DNA of 64,000 nucleotides from Nitzschia sp. pyKryTriq1 (Eukaryota > Bacillariophyta > Bacillariophyceae > Bacillariales > Bacillariaceae): NCBI GenBank assembly GCA_956465555.1, contig OY101116.1, forward strand, positions 3,472,001 to 3,536,000, in the 5' to 3' direction. The notes under the pieces are model-generated. The model ran no database searches and was not told the DNA's origin. It was given only the letters and a program-made list of their open reading frames with translations. Positions 21,226 to 32,578 of the stretch are shown in pieces. The stretch's first letter is position 1. Each line of letters starts with the position of its first letter. The position numbers and the translations under genes are program-made.

Positions 21226-23844
21226 ATGCAAAATCAAGAGTACAATCCCAGCACTGTGCCCTACGCGACATCCACGTATGTGGATGCTGGCGATGGAGGC
21301 CAGACACCTCGCGGAATGCCTGGGCAAGAAGAAGATCCGGGCCCGGAACGGCTTTTCGCCATTCTCGAAGAAGCCGTACCGCGCCCCGACGAGACGCTTA
21401 TATTGACAGCCGAAGAAGTCCAGCGACGCCGTGAACTCGTGGAACACACTTGGGACCAAGTTCGCCGTTGGTTGTGGACTCACGAAAGTCAGGAAGCCCG
21501 AGCCGCGGCCGCGTATGTCCGCGGGCAAGCCGATGTGACTCCACTTCACCTCATGTGCAAGCTGAACAATCCTCCCACCGATGTTATCAGCGACATTGTG
21601 GAAGCTGCGCCAGAAGTTGTCAGCTGGGTGGATGGTCATGGATGGTTGCCTTTGCACCATGCGTGTGCCAACGGCGCTAGCACGGAAGTGCTGCAGATCT
21701 TGACTTCGGCCTATCAAGAGAGTAAGATTGTGCAGGACAACCAGAACCGAACCCCCCTCCATTTTTATGCCACACGCAATGCAGACAATCCAACTGCTAT
21801 GGCTATCAATGTGGAACTTCTTAGTGACACCGGGGCTGCCGAACTGCCCGATCGCGGTGGTATGCTCCCCATGCACTATGCCTGTGCCTACGGAACCAAT
21901 CCCATTGTGCTCAAGGTCCTCGCCCATGCCTACCCTGAGAGTCTCTCCGCGAAGGAAAACAAAGGAAGAACTCCAATGCACTTGGCAATGGTGAATGCTC
22001 ATCGTGATGCCAGCCCGGGAGTTCTCAGTTTTCTGCTGGAGAACGAAGGCGCAAAGACTGTCAACATGCGCGATCACGAAGGCAACTTACCTCTCCATTT
22101 GTTGAATCTCGGCTTGAAAGGTCTCAACATCGATGACTCAGAGAAAATGCATAATGTTGCCGAGTGTCTCAAGCTGTACCTGGCAGCTGCGCCAGTTGCC
22201 TCGCCTGACTTTTTGGCTGCACTACAGGACTTGCCCGAGTGGCTTCAAGAAGTTGCAGTCGTCAGTCCGCACGTCCGAAGCATTCTCAACAAGAAAATTA
22301 TCCAACGCTTCCCAACAAGTATTCTGATGTTGGATGGCTACATGCTCTTGAACATTATTATTTGTTTCGAGATCGCCACCACAGAGCACATTGATCTTCG
22401 TTTCGGTACCGAACCAGATCCGGACAATGACGTGGTGGTTGCACTAAGCATGCTGTATGTGGGCGCCTGCTACTTTCTTTTCCGTGAATTGATCCAAATC
22501 GTCGCTCTTTGGAGTTTAGGTTCAGTGACTTCCTGGTTTTATGATACTACAAATTGGTTGGACATGGCCGTCATTACTATGGTCTTTTACTACTCCGTTC
22601 TCATGACAACTGGATCTGGGGGCGAGAACGATCGGGGATTGGGCGACGAACAATTCCGCGCTGGTTGTGCTTTTACCAAGGGAGTTCTGTGGATGTCTGT
22701 CATCTTTTTCTTGAAAAGTACCCAAGTCGATTTCGCCGTCTTTTTGGGTGGTGTATTTTATGTGGTCCAGCGTCTCGTTGCTTTCTTGTTGGCCGTCGGT
22801 GTTATTTTGCTTGCCTTTGCGCAAATGTTCTTTATTGTTTACCGTCAAACGCCGGTATGCCCCCAACCACCTGACGGCCCCGACGCCCCGCCCGAGGGAT
22901 GTAACTTTCCGCACTGCACTTTCGAAGATTCGTTGTTGAAGGTAAGTCAAGTTGCTCAGCTACGTGGTACCACGAATTGCGTGTCGGTTGCGATTCTGAC
23001 TTTGCTGGATTGTCTTGCCTGACAGGTGTATACGATGATGATGGGAGAAATTGGATCTGAAACTAGATATGATGGCAACATCGTCGCTCAGATTCTTTAC
23101 GTCGCTTACGCGTTCTTGGTGGTCATTCTTCTTAGTAACGTGTTGATCGCTATTGTGACGGATTCCTATGAAATCATTCAGAACGACCGTGCTGCGATTG
23201 TGTTCTGGTCCAATCGTCTTGACTTTGTGGCCGAGATGGATGGTATTTCTTCTGTTGTAAAGCAGCGCATTCTGTGTGGCTTTGGAGAGAAGGCCAAAGG
23301 CGCACCCGGTGCCCCCACCAAGGTTCAGGAAGGGCCGAATGGGACCATGGTTTTGGATGTTGATGGCCCCAGTGGCGGATCAAAGCAAATGTTCAGGGAA
23401 GCTTGGAAGTCGATCATGAATTTGTTTCAATCAAACTTCTATGACGATGTCGACCTTAGTCCAGGCAAGATTGACTTTTGGGTCTACCTCTTCTCCCAAG
23501 GTTTTGCCTTGACTGTCGTTATCCCAATTTGGATTATTTGCGGACTCGCAACTGCTGGTATCCTATGGCCTCCTCAGGTTCGTGAATACCTCTTTGTTCA
23601 AAAGGAGACTGCCGTCTCTCGTGCCGAGATTGAACGCGCTAAGTTGGAACAATTGAGGGAAATTCAAGGCGATATCAAGACTTTGAAGACCGAAATTCGC
23701 AAGGAAATGGCCGGTGATCGGGATGATATGGTCCGTATGAAGGCGGAGATTGAGGCTGTTCAAAGTGAAGTCTTGTCTGATTTACAACAGGTGAAGGAAT
23801 TGATGACCACTCTGTTGGATTTGGGTGGGGCACAAGACAGGTAG
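21226..23844 (+). CDS. Ankyrin-repeat ion channel (TRP-like)
   Basis: Two exons, 21226-22941 and 23026-23844, with an 84-bp GT-AG intron, phase 0; 844 residues from MQNQEYNPST (an ATG at 21208 is also in frame). About residues 95-300 carry ankyrin repeats (TPLHLMCKLNNPP, GWLPLHHACANGAS, RTPLHFYATRNADN, GMLPMHYACAYGTN, RTPMHLAMVNAH, GNLPLHLLNLG). An ion-transport domain follows with six hydrophobic segments, from SILMLDGYMLLNIIICFEIA to VAYAFLVVILLSNVLIAIV. The pore loop FEDSLLKVYTMMMGEIGSE lies across the splice site, with MMGE as a plausible filter. The end DSYEIIQNDRAAIVFWSNRLDF resembles the TRP-box region. An extra hydrophobic segment (GFALTVVIPIWIICGLATAG) and a coiled coil (residues about 770-835) form the tail; the coiled coil probably drives tetramer assembly. 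Ion selectivity cannot be judged. Confidence 0.85.
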
Positions 23845-24678
23845 ACCCTCCATTTGTTTGGTCTATTCGAAGATCAGGAATGTCAATTCTTTATTTAGTA
23901 ACATTATTCGTTAGATTATTATATTTGATCATTTGAAAAGTAGTCCGCAACTACCAGTAGCTTATTGAAGAAGAACCACCTTGCAAGCAGGATCATCAGT
24001 TGCGGTCAATTCGGAAATGCTTCCAGTAGTTCTCTCAGAAGGAGTTCGTAGGGATGGCAACTACACACGACATTACGTCGGAATCTTAGCGCTGCACACT
24101 ATTTTAGATCTACTACTGTACCTGTAGAGCGAGTGATTCATTCCTTCGATGGCTCCACTTATTTGCTGCACCGTCTCGAGCTAGCTTGTACGAGTACATA
24201 CATAGCTGACTAAACTAAGAGAAGTGTACTGTAGACAGCAGGTTTGATTTAGCTCGCTATCTCAGCATGCCCTCATTTCATAGCATACCGTATTGATACT
24301 CGTATGTACAGTATTATACAGTACAGGTGTGATGTACCGCAACGGTTGCCCTTGTAAACGTACGTACGTACGTACGTACGGACGGACGGACGGATGGGTC
24401 GAGTTGAATTGATGGTCGGCTGGCGGACAGGCTGTCCACAGCGAACGGTCCTGAAATAGAGAGAACGTAATGAGTAAAAACGACCATGATGATACACGCA
24501 GGTGTGCCTGCCTTTTACAGTACAGCGTACCTAGTACCGGTACTGAGAAGACAACTCGTACTACTCTGAGCCAAAGCCCCAGAATCATCTCTTCAGTTGA
24601 CATATTGTTGTTTCCTTCCCGACTAGGCAGCCTTGTTGCATCCCTGGGTAAGGTTTCACTGCTGCTACTGTATCCAAA
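23845..24678. repeat. Spacer with ACGT/ACGG microsatellite
   Basis: A (TACG)n run at about 24358-24380 passes without a break into (GACG/GACGGAC)n to 24394. GTAC words occur at 24280-24330 and 24525-24545. No gene supported. Confidence 0.55.
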
Positions 24679-26583
24679 ATGGATTTCTCGTCGGATGAGT
24701 ACTTCGGCACGCTGGGCGGGAGCCTGATGAAAGATCTCCTGGCTGACTTGCAAGTCGATGATGGCGATTTCTCACTCGATCAGCTTGAAAAGGAGCTGGC
24801 TACTTTGGACCAAGAGCCTCTGCAGCTGCACCACCAGCCGATTCCGGCCTTGGATGCCGCGTCGCTCATTGTCTCTCATGCCCAGGAGCGGGCTGGCACA
24901 GGCTCCGGGGTTACAACCTCGGCCCCCAGTCAGGGAGTCGACGCCTGGAGCCTATCGTTGCAGAATTTTACGGCCATGTCGTTGCAGGATGATTTTCTGG
25001 CTGCCGACTCTGCCAGAAAGAAGCAGCAGGGAAGTGCGCAGCCCATGGTGTTTGAAGGGGCGGAGGAATATGATATTGGTGAAAAGGCTTCATTGATTGC
25101 GCCTCCTGGTCTCAGTAGCCGACTTCTATCAGAACCACCACAGCCATTTCCGTTTCCCAAAACGCCCCAGAACTCGATGACTATTGCGTTTGAGGGTGCT
25201 GGTCAGATCAGTGATGCCGTGGAGATGATCCCTGCAGGAGCTGTCCCGTCGCAAGACAAGCCAGCAGCTACTCCTAGCAGCCAACGGGCCGATATCCCCG
25301 CCAAAGCGATTCGATCGCAAGGCCAAGTCCAGCCCCCCCTGGCATCTCTCCCACCCCAACCAACGCCAATGCCTGGTGCAGTGCAAGCGGGTGCATACAT
25401 GCCTGGTATGCCCCCAGGAGTGCCACCTAGCATGCCCATGATGACTCCTCAAAAGATGCCCCAACATCCTGGAATGCCCATGCCACCTCCCCATATGATG
25501 ACCCCGCAAGTGCCTGGACAGCCTGTTGTACCCCTAGTAGCTACGCAAGCAGTGAGAGGCCCTGCCTGGCAGACCCCAATGCCTGCTCCCATGCCCCAAC
25601 CAATCCCGGTGTATTGCAACCCACACCCTGCGGCGCCTCCTATCCCGTGCACTGCTTTGCAAAGCAAATACATGAGTGCACGAGATATTGCATATGTTGT
25701 GCATGCCATTCTCAAGCCAATCTTGGCAGCGGGGATAAGTGAGGACGACTATTACATTCAATTTCTGAGGCGTTTGGGAGGCCAAGCAAATCCTTCCAAC
25801 CCCAAGAAGCCGAAGGACATCAATGAAGAGATGGCTAGCCGCGCCAACAAGACCAAGGAATGGTCGTCGGATAAAGGGGTATTGGGTCACGTGACTAAAT
25901 CCAATGTAGCCCGCCCTCGGGCGTTGATTGCAACGCCCCTCGTAGCGACGAGCGAGGACTCGGAACAAAAGCAACGAGCAACACTCTGGAAGTCACGTAT
26001 CTACTGCGACCAGGCGTACCAGTCCTATCAAACCGTTGTAGATATTTGGCGCTCCGCACCTCCTGGCGCAGTCCCCCCTCAAGTGCAAATGCATTTGGTT
26101 AAACTGATGAAATGTATGGGGATCACGCACGTCGACAAGGAGTATCAACTAGACCCGTCCTCGTTGACTTTGCTACTTAAACTCAGCAAGGGTCGCACGT
26201 TGACGGCAAGGGTGCTAGAACAAGCCCTCCTCCCTCCGAACGCGGTGCAGGCCCTTCTTCCCGTATTACTGGATGTGCTACTCACCTTGGTGAGCAAGAA
26301 AAGTGCCGACGATATGACCGATGATGTTTCCGTCGAACGTCTCTTCCGCGCGATTGCGGGTGTTATGCAAAAGTTAAATACAAGCAGCGACACCCTGCTA
26401 CAGTGTTTGGAAGTGGTACTAAAGTATGGAAAAATCTCTCTGGGATCTGCTGCACGAATGGAATCTGCGCACACGCTCCTCCAGAAGGGCTCCATGGTCG
26501 TGAGTCAGGACCCAACAGACGAAAAACGGGCAGCTTGGGGAAAAGCGGAAGCAGAGTTTATGAATCTCTTGCAAGCCTTTTAG
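24679..26583 (+). CDS. Pat1-like mRNA decapping activator
   Basis: Single exon, 634 residues. Pat1 bridges deadenylation and decapping in P-bodies and binds Lsm1-7 and Dcp2. Here the N-terminus is acidic (MDFSSDEYFGTLGGSLMKDL), the middle (about residues 200-320) is Pro/Met/Gln-rich (PGMPPGVPPSMPMMTPQKMP), and the C-terminal half is helical: MSARDIAYVVHAILKPILAA at about 334, then LLLKLSKGRTLTARVLEQALL followed by LPPNAVQALLPVLLDVLLTL, which resembles the Pat1 C-terminal block (K-G-x-x-L-x-x-R...L-P). The overall order fits Pat1, but conservation by eye is moderate, so another scaffold with a superhelical C-terminus cannot be excluded. Confidence 0.62.
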   Translation: MDFSSDEYFGTLGGSLMKDLLADLQVDDGDFSLDQLEKELATLDQEPLQLHHQPIPALDAASLIVSHAQERAGTGSGVTTSAPSQGVDAWSLSLQNFTAMSLQDDFLAADSARKKQQGSAQPMVFEGAEEYDIGEKASLIAPPGLSSRLLSEPPQPFPFPKTPQNSMTIAFEGAGQISDAVEMIPAGAVPSQDKPAATPSSQRADIPAKAIRSQGQVQPPLASLPPQPTPMPGAVQAGAYMPGMPPGVPPSMPMMTPQKMPQHPGMPMPPPHMMTPQVPGQPVVPLVATQAVRGPAWQTPMPAPMPQPIPVYCNPHPAAPPIPCTALQSKYMSARDIAYVVHAILKPILAAGISEDDYYIQFLRRLGGQANPSNPKKPKDINEEMASRANKTKEWSSDKGVLGHVTKSNVARPRALIATPLVATSEDSEQKQRATLWKSRIYCDQAYQSYQTVVDIWRSAPPGAVPPQVQMHLVKLMKCMGITHVDKEYQLDPSSLTLLLKLSKGRTLTARVLEQALLPPNAVQALLPVLLDVLLTLVSKKSADDMTDDVSVERLFRAIAGVMQKLNTSSDTLLQCLEVVLKYGKISLGSAARMESAHTLLQKGSMVVSQDPTDEKRAAWGKAEAEFMNLLQAF

Positions 26584-26768
26584 ATCATACAACATGTAGA
26601 ATAACAGTGCAATATAATATCTCAAGGCTCATCGTATATATCACTAGCTAGCTATCGTATTAGCTCCCTACTCCTAGTAGAGCCTGAACCAACAACTAGT
26701 CGTAGAGAGAATGCCTGCAACTGCACAACGAGTACAACGCACGAATATGCTATCGAGCTTATCGACTT

Positions 26769-27671
26769 TCATCTCTCCGATTCAATTGCCGAATCCTCGT
26801 TCCTACTTCGATGCTTCCTTTTCTTCTCGCTCCTTGATCGTTTTTTCCTATCGTCCTCGCTGTCAGTCTCATCGTGCCGTCGATCCCTCTTGCTCCCCTT
26901 TCGACTGTCGTCCTTTCGTCTACTATGTTTCCGCTTTCTATGCGTTTCCTTTCGTTTGCGCCGCCTTTCCTCGGTCGACGGATCTTTTGCTGGATTGCTT
27001 TGATTTACCGGAGCAAACACATCCTGTCCTTGGAGGATGTTATACTCGTTGCTCAATTCGGCGTCCTTGTATGCATGACCAGCACCAAGATCGGGAGCGC
27101 TCTCCTCGCCTTCCTCTGCTTCCAGCAATTTCTTTGGTAGCCGGTACTTTTCTACATGGTCGACCCGTAAGGATCTTCCCAAGAGCTGAACATACGGTGA
27201 GAAACGACCCGAGCCGCTCATAAACGCCAACCAATCGCTTGTTTCAACAACAACAAAATCCTACCTGTACCCCCACAAAATTGTCCACGGCAAGAACACA
27301 ACTTCTAGCGTCTTCATATTTGACAAAGGCAAATCCCCGCGACTTTCCAGTGTCTTCTTCGCGTGCGAGGTGAATGTCCTCCACCTAAAGTGAAACGAGC
27401 TACAAAGTCAGATACATATTATCCGGTCGAGAGAGAACTGGAAGGAAAAGCATACAGCCTGGTAGCAACAAATTCTCCCATACAACATACACACCTCGCC
27501 GTATTGGGACACAACACACAAAATATCCCCTTCTGTCAATTCATGATCCAAATTCCCCACATAAACCCAGGCGGACTTGGAATATTGGGCATGCCAAGAG
27601 GCAGATGTACCCGCAATGCCCCGATCAAGTTCTTCCTGATTGATTTTCTCGATTTCTCGGATTGTGTTCAT
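26769..27671 (-). CDS. RBMX2: RBMX2/Ist3 RRM protein of the RES splicing complex
   Basis: Three exons, 27671-27495, 27384-27265, 27185-26769; introns of 110 and 79 bp, both GT-AG, all phase 0; 237 residues. Ist3/Snu17 (human RBMX2) binds the U2 snRNP in the retention-and-splicing (RES) complex with Bud13 and Pml1. The start MNTIREIEKINQEELDRGI matches the family opening (MN..i..iN..E), followed by SWHAQYSKSAWVYVGNLDHE and LTEGDILCVVSQYGEVEDIH (RNP2 region), then TGKSRGFAFVKYEDARS (RNP1) and LAVDNFVGVQLLGRSLRVDH. All match human RBMX2 closely. The tail is an Arg/Lys/Ser/Asp-rich region. The frame is open upstream to 27746 but without an ATG. Confidence 0.92.
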
Positions 27672-28937
27672 TATTTTTGAATGATCCACCCTTTTGGATT
27701 TATTCCCACCGAAAAATACCGGAGCTTCTGGCTGGAGAGGTGGCAAGCAATTGAATCAATCAATCGGACGGCCTGCTATTACAATCTCATCATCGATGCA
27801 TGCATGGATACCAGTACAAATTCGAAGTAACAATGATGCGGTAGAGATGTCGATCAAGGATCAAAGATCAAAAGGCTGGAGGCTGGATGGGGGGACGAGG
27901 AGAGAGTGAAGAGAGAGGAGCGAGAAGATGATCAATGAGGAGATACCTGTAGGAGATGCATTCAGCATGGCGTGGGCGCAGCAGCGGGCACCGCCATCCT
28001 CCATCGCAATATTGAATCGAATAAATCAATCATCTGTTTCACTATGTACAGAAAGAGTCCTTAAAAATCTATCCGATGATTCGAATGAGTCGTCAGTATT
28101 CCCAGCGCGCCGCTGCCGGCCGCCTCTGGCTGTAATGCGTGTGACATTTTCCGCGCGTGCCGCGCCTCAAAACGGAACGTCCGAATTCCTGTAAGATTCG
28201 TACTGAGTCCCACGTGCGTGAAAATCACGTAGATATCGTACTTACGAAGACGTGGTACTGGCAGCGAGTTCGGAGTTCCAACCAACAACATCTCAGACCA
28301 ACGGGTGTATTACTGTATTCGTACCGGTACACGTACGTACTGGTACCGGCACCGGTAGAGGCTTTCTTCGAAGCCAGACACAGACACAACGCGGTGCAGT
28401 GCAAACTGCAGGCACATTACAATAGTCCATATCGAAAGACCCGCTGCAATAAGAATTTCGTTTCCATTCAAAGAGATAGAGCTCTTTCGCATCTGAAAGG
28501 CAGGGCTTTCATAGAATCAACTGGTATGTGAAATGAATTTGAATTTTTCTTTGGAATCAGCAAATCGCTTTGATGTTTCGCGTGCTTCCTTCGGATGGAT
28601 CCCGCAGAATTCATCGCTTCATTCGCTTCCGCTATTGTTTGTGGTTGTCAGCTCTGGTCTGTGGAGGAAACTGAACCGATGACCTGGACTCTAAACTGTA
28701 ATATTTAGCCGGAAGACGACTTCGTGATTCACGGTCTAGGTTGGTTTGCCGGTCCCTTCCGTGTTTGCGGCGTACTTTTCTCGTGCCAACTCGGAGATGA
28801 GAATCTTCTATTTGCACTGATTTTGAATTCGCCACGTGAGATTTTCCTTGCACTGACAAACCATTTTTCGCTGCTGTCCTACTTTCTGACTGTAGCGCAT
28901 ATCCGTTTCAAAGTAGCCTTCTAGCTAGACTAGCGAT
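27672..28937. other. Divergent spacer, no gene supported
   Basis: A purine-rich stretch (GGGGACGAGGAGAGAGTGAAG...) lies at about 27890-27930. GTACCGGTACACGTACGTACTGGTACC-like words occur at 28320-28350. I see no coding potential that survives inspection. Confidence 0.4.
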
Positions 28938-30028
28938 ATGGCATCTCCATCCGCACCAGAACACCCTCGAGACCCATTCGGAGGAGCAGCCTTTTTACCA
29001 GCGGACGACATACCTGCTGTTGCTTCTTTGCCTATGGACTTGCCGTCACCTGTGCCAAGCCCACGTTCTCGTTCCACTCGTAGTCGAGCTGTGGCTTCTC
29101 ACACCATGGGCCTGGACACCGCCACTCCAGCCGCTGGGCCCCAAAAGAGTGTAGCTGCTAGAAGAAAGCAACGAAAACGCCGTACAGCAACCACTGAAAC
29201 AAGCGCCGCTGCTTCGACGCCAACACCGAGAAAGAGGGCCCGGGCGGCCCCGCTAAAGCCAGCTCCCCCCAGCCCGCAAGCGGAAGACGAAGATGAGAAG
29301 AAGCAAGCAGCCACCGAGAGTTGCTGCATCTGCATGTGCGACGTCGAAGGCGAGGACCTAGCCGGCATTAGTGGGTGCGAACACATGTTCTGTTTCGAAT
29401 GCATCGAAAAGTGGGCCGAGCGCGAAAACTCGTGTCCTCTTTGCAAGAACCGATTTACGAAAATCGACCGCGTCAACAAGAAGAAATCGAAAGGACAAAA
29501 GAACACTAAAAGAGTGAAGCAACGCGACCAACGATCGGATCTAGGACCCGGTGTGGCACTTGAAGGACTGCTAGGTAAGCACAGTACTGAACAGAACAGA
29601 CAGATGGAGAATTCGATGGACCTAGCTTGGGACGATGGACTCACCTTCGCCACTCCTTTATAGCTACATTTGCACATAGAACTGGACGTGCACCAAATAT
29701 TGCTCATCTGATCTTCTCGCGATCAACCTCCACCATTGCCTTTGGAGGTCCCCGTAGCTTCCTTGACGATGGTCTCATGTCAGATTCTGATGACGAATCG
29801 CCATTGTCTAGCATCTTGAGTCGAGCCTTTGGTGGCGGCCCATTTCTTGCTCCCATCATCCGTCCCGTTCATCTCCGCGAACACCTTGCTAGTACGAGTA
29901 GATCCTACGCGTCTAACAGCAACGATCGTACTGCGGGAAATCGACCCGAAAATCCACTCGTTCTTGATGACGACAGCGACGATGATGACGTTGTTGAGAT
30001 TGTTGATAGGCCCAACAATCAGGGCTGA
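28938..30028 (+). CDS. RING finger protein, probable E3 ubiquitin ligase
   Basis: Two exons, 28938-29574 and 29664-30028, with an 89-bp GT-AG intron, phase 1; 333 residues. The RING lies at residues 130-169: C130-x2-C133, C147-x-H149, C152-x2-C155, C166-x2-C169 in CCICMCDVEGEDLAGISGC, EHMFCFECIEKWAERENSCP and LCK, a C3HC4-type zinc cross-brace that would bind an E2 enzyme. The region before it is Pro/Ser/Arg-rich and basic; a Lys-rich stretch follows. The second exon adds SFLDDGLMSDSDDESPLSSI and a very acidic end (LDDDSDDDDVVEIVD), similar to a SUMO-interacting motif (VVEIVD). Without splicing the frame stops at 29661-29663, where the stop codon overlaps the acceptor AG, giving a 241-residue form. 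Confidence 0.82.
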
Positions 30029-30487
30029 ACATGATTTGAGGAAAATATCCCTCGCAATCTAGACAACATCTATGTATTGCTGACGGCATAGAATCTAATC
30101 CTGTAATAATATTATACATAGACATCAAGGACATAACATCATCAGCAATACTGCGGACTTCTTCTAGCACGTGTTCATTCAAAACTCTTCACCATGAGGG
30201 TGCCTTCGGTCGATGGTAAATTGTGGTGCGGGTGGACGAGTGTCTACTGAAGTGGCAAGAACGGTTTGAGCAACACGATAGGTCACTATAGAGAGACGAC
30301 ATCATTTGGATTTTTTCTACTCATTTTTGGTATTACGCATTACCACCAATAGTGCAGTACTTCATGGTCAAACTGGACGCTGGCACAGGGTTTTTTTGGC
30401 CTATTCAGTGTCTCGTTTTCTCTATCACGTTTTACTTTCGGTCATGGTTGGGAATAATTTATTCCGAAGACCAGTATAACTTGCCCT
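30029..30487. other. 3' spacer between convergent genes
   Basis: AT-rich, convergent between the RING gene and uroporphyrinogen decarboxylase. No repeat words or gene seen. Confidence 0.4.
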
Positions 30488-31956
30488 TTAGCTACCCTGA
30501 ATCATCGCGGCACTTTCCTCGTGCACAGCGTCGACAAATTCTTTCACTAGTGTTGTGCTTTCTTTCCCTCCGAGACCTTCCCCGAGATTTGCAATTAATC
30601 GTTGGGGACCTAGTTCTGTGAGCATCTCTCTCACAGTCTGTCGGACGGTCTCCTTAGTCTTGGTGCCATCCTCGATTAACTCACGTGGATCATAGTTTCC
30701 TTGAAGACCAGCTCTGTCGCCTACAACATCTCGTGCCGAATCTCTGGCCACAGTCCCATCAATGGTCACAATATCGTACTCAAGAGCTGAAAGCTCGCTA
30801 TTGGCAAAGCTGGCACCTCGAGAAAACACCATCAGAGGCACGTCCGGGAATCTATCTTTCAACTCGGTTGCAATTTCTCGAAGACAAGGGAGGGCATACT
30901 TGTTGAAATTGGCCTCGTCAATCATCATTCCCATTGCTTCAAAGACCTGGAGCATGTGAGCTCCGTTTTCAACCTGAGCCGACATGTACTCGATCACCAC
31001 TTTGGTCAAGATTTGAAGGAGTTTAGTGGATTCCTCAGGATGGTCATTCAACCACTGCACACCAATCTCATTGTTTTTCTTGGAAGATCCTCCAACCATG
31101 TAAAACAAAAGCGTCCATGGGGCGGCGGAAAATCCAATGAGGGGAATGTCTTTCCCCTCCTCTTCCATTTTTGCTCGAATCTGTCGAACAGCCTCAAGAA
31201 CATGGCCCAGCTTGTCCTTGACGAAATCCTCCGAAATCTCATCCAACGACGGGATTCGACTCGCTACTTCCTCGGGACCGGCTAGTGGTTTCGGGACTTG
31301 GATACCGACTCCACCTGGCATGGTGACCTCGATGCCTAGAGCTTCGGCGATAACGAGGATGTCACTGAACAAAATGGCAGCATCCACATCATATCGACGC
31401 ACGGGCTGCAACGTGCATTCAGCCACACTCTTTTATGAAAAAAGGAAGACATTATTGAGGACGACGCCCAACTCGGTTTAATTTTGTTTTCACGACGAAG
31501 ATCACTTACATCTGGAAACGACAAAAGTTCAACAAAGTTTCGTCCTGTCTTTTCCTTGTAGGCTTGGTATTCTGGGAGATGACGTCCTGCCTGACGGAAT
31601 AACCAAGTAGGCGTCATTTCCACTGTTTCTCCCATTGCTGCTCGGATCATAAGATCATTTTTGGGTCTAGGCGGCGACCGGTAGGAAGCCTTTCGATCGA
31701 AGGTGAGACTAAACAACTTTTCACCATTGGTAGATGCCACGTGGTCGTCTACAATTTTTCTCGTCAATTCCAAGGCTTCGCCTCCCCCAACATGGTTGAT
31801 GATGACCTGACGAGTAAGATCTAGATCTTGTTGCGATGGGACGGCTTTCAAAAAGGGTGTTTGCTGGACACGGCGGAAGGTCGTGATCGGAGAGGAAGAC
31901 TGAAAGGCTGTCACCGTCGCGATGAGTAGAACAGCGTTGCACTTCGATATGAACAT
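30488..31956 (-). CDS. hemE: Uroporphyrinogen decarboxylase, plastid-targeted
   Basis: Two exons, 31956-31510 and 31429-30488, with an 80-bp GT-AG intron, phase 0; 462 residues. The enzyme removes four carboxyl groups from uroporphyrinogen III to make coproporphyrinogen III in heme and chlorophyll synthesis. The leader [20 protein letters not shown] is a signal peptide with a TAF-Q junction typical of secondary plastids. The UROD signature [17 protein letters not shown] (substrate-binding Arg loop) lies in exon 1; exon 2 opens with [20 protein letters not shown] followed by FSDIL. Further conserved blocks are [16 protein letters not shown] and [11 protein letters not shown] (near the second signature). 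About 60 extra residues between leader and core (including [15 protein letters not shown]) exceed bacterial HemE. Start chosen at the second ATG of the open frame because it gives the leader. Confidence 0.9.
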
Positions 31957-32267
31957 GTTGCTCGATTCAGTTTGGAGTTGGAAATGCAAGGATGGGTGTG
32001 ACTAGAATAAGGCTAACTTTGTCCGCCTTGGTGGAAACGACAACAAACAACAAGCTATGCTTCATTATTGTACGGTGCCGGTAACGGCAACCAAAATCAG
32101 AACAAGGAGAGGAAGTTGATGTTGCGGTGTCGGCATGGATTTTCTTCTTTCATCAGATAGAAAGACGCTTCCAGCTGGCATGCGCACGCACACACAGCCA
32201 TTGTCATGTTTACAATCCCGTGGGACTAAAAGGACAAAATGTCACAAAGAGGCAAAACATTGTTGTG
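31957..32267. other. Spacer before the tRNA gene
   Basis: Holds the 5' flank of the decarboxylase gene, a CGGTGCCGGTAACGG patch near 32073, and the tRNA 3' flank. On the minus strand a TTTT run lies about 10 bases past the tRNA end, as expected for a Pol III stop. Confidence 0.5.
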
Positions 32268-32339
32268 CAATCCGGATGGGACTCGAACCCACAACCTTCT
32301 GTTCCGAAGACAGATGCTCTACCATTGAGCCACCGGATC
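32268..32339 (-). tRNA. trnR-UCG: tRNA-Arg (anticodon UCG)
   Basis: A 72-base cloverleaf on the minus strand with no intron. The acceptor pairs GATCCGG with CCGGATT. The D arm is GCTC-AATGGTA-GAGC. The anticodon stem is TCTGT/ACAGA around loop CTTCGGA, giving anticodon TCG. The T arm is GTGGG-TTCGAGT-CCCAT. The discriminator is G. The internal A and B boxes (GGCTCAATGG, GGTTCGAGTCC) are both intact. CCA is not encoded. A TTTT run follows closely. It reads CGA codons for arginine. Confidence 0.93.
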
Positions 32340-32578
32340 GTTGTCGGGGAAGCGAAGATGTAGTCTATAATCTCATACAAATCACTGGTACTGTACCGGT
32401 CACCGGTACCGGCACCACCCGCCACCGCACCCAAAATCTCAGAGCAAAGAGCATCACAGACGACGAACGACGACGAAAGAAGATTATCAATCGCATCCTC
32501 TTACTACTATACCACAAGCTAGCTACGATATGCTTGTTATCGCTCGCAAAACTTTCTCTCTCTTTTATTACGTACGTC
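32340..32578. other. Divergent promoter region between tRNA-Arg and SBDS
   Basis: Carries a GTACTGTACCGGTCACCGGTACCGGC cluster at about 32387-32413. The SBDS reading frame is open upstream of 32579, through the tRNA, but only because no stop happens to fall; it is leader. Confidence 0.45.

Noticed and set aside
21160-22077. A 305-codon minus-strand frame opposite the ankyrin region
   Set aside because: Shadow of the channel gene; no domain.
32135-32578. N-terminal extension of SBDS
   Set aside because: Would translate through the tRNA gene; homology starts at 32579.
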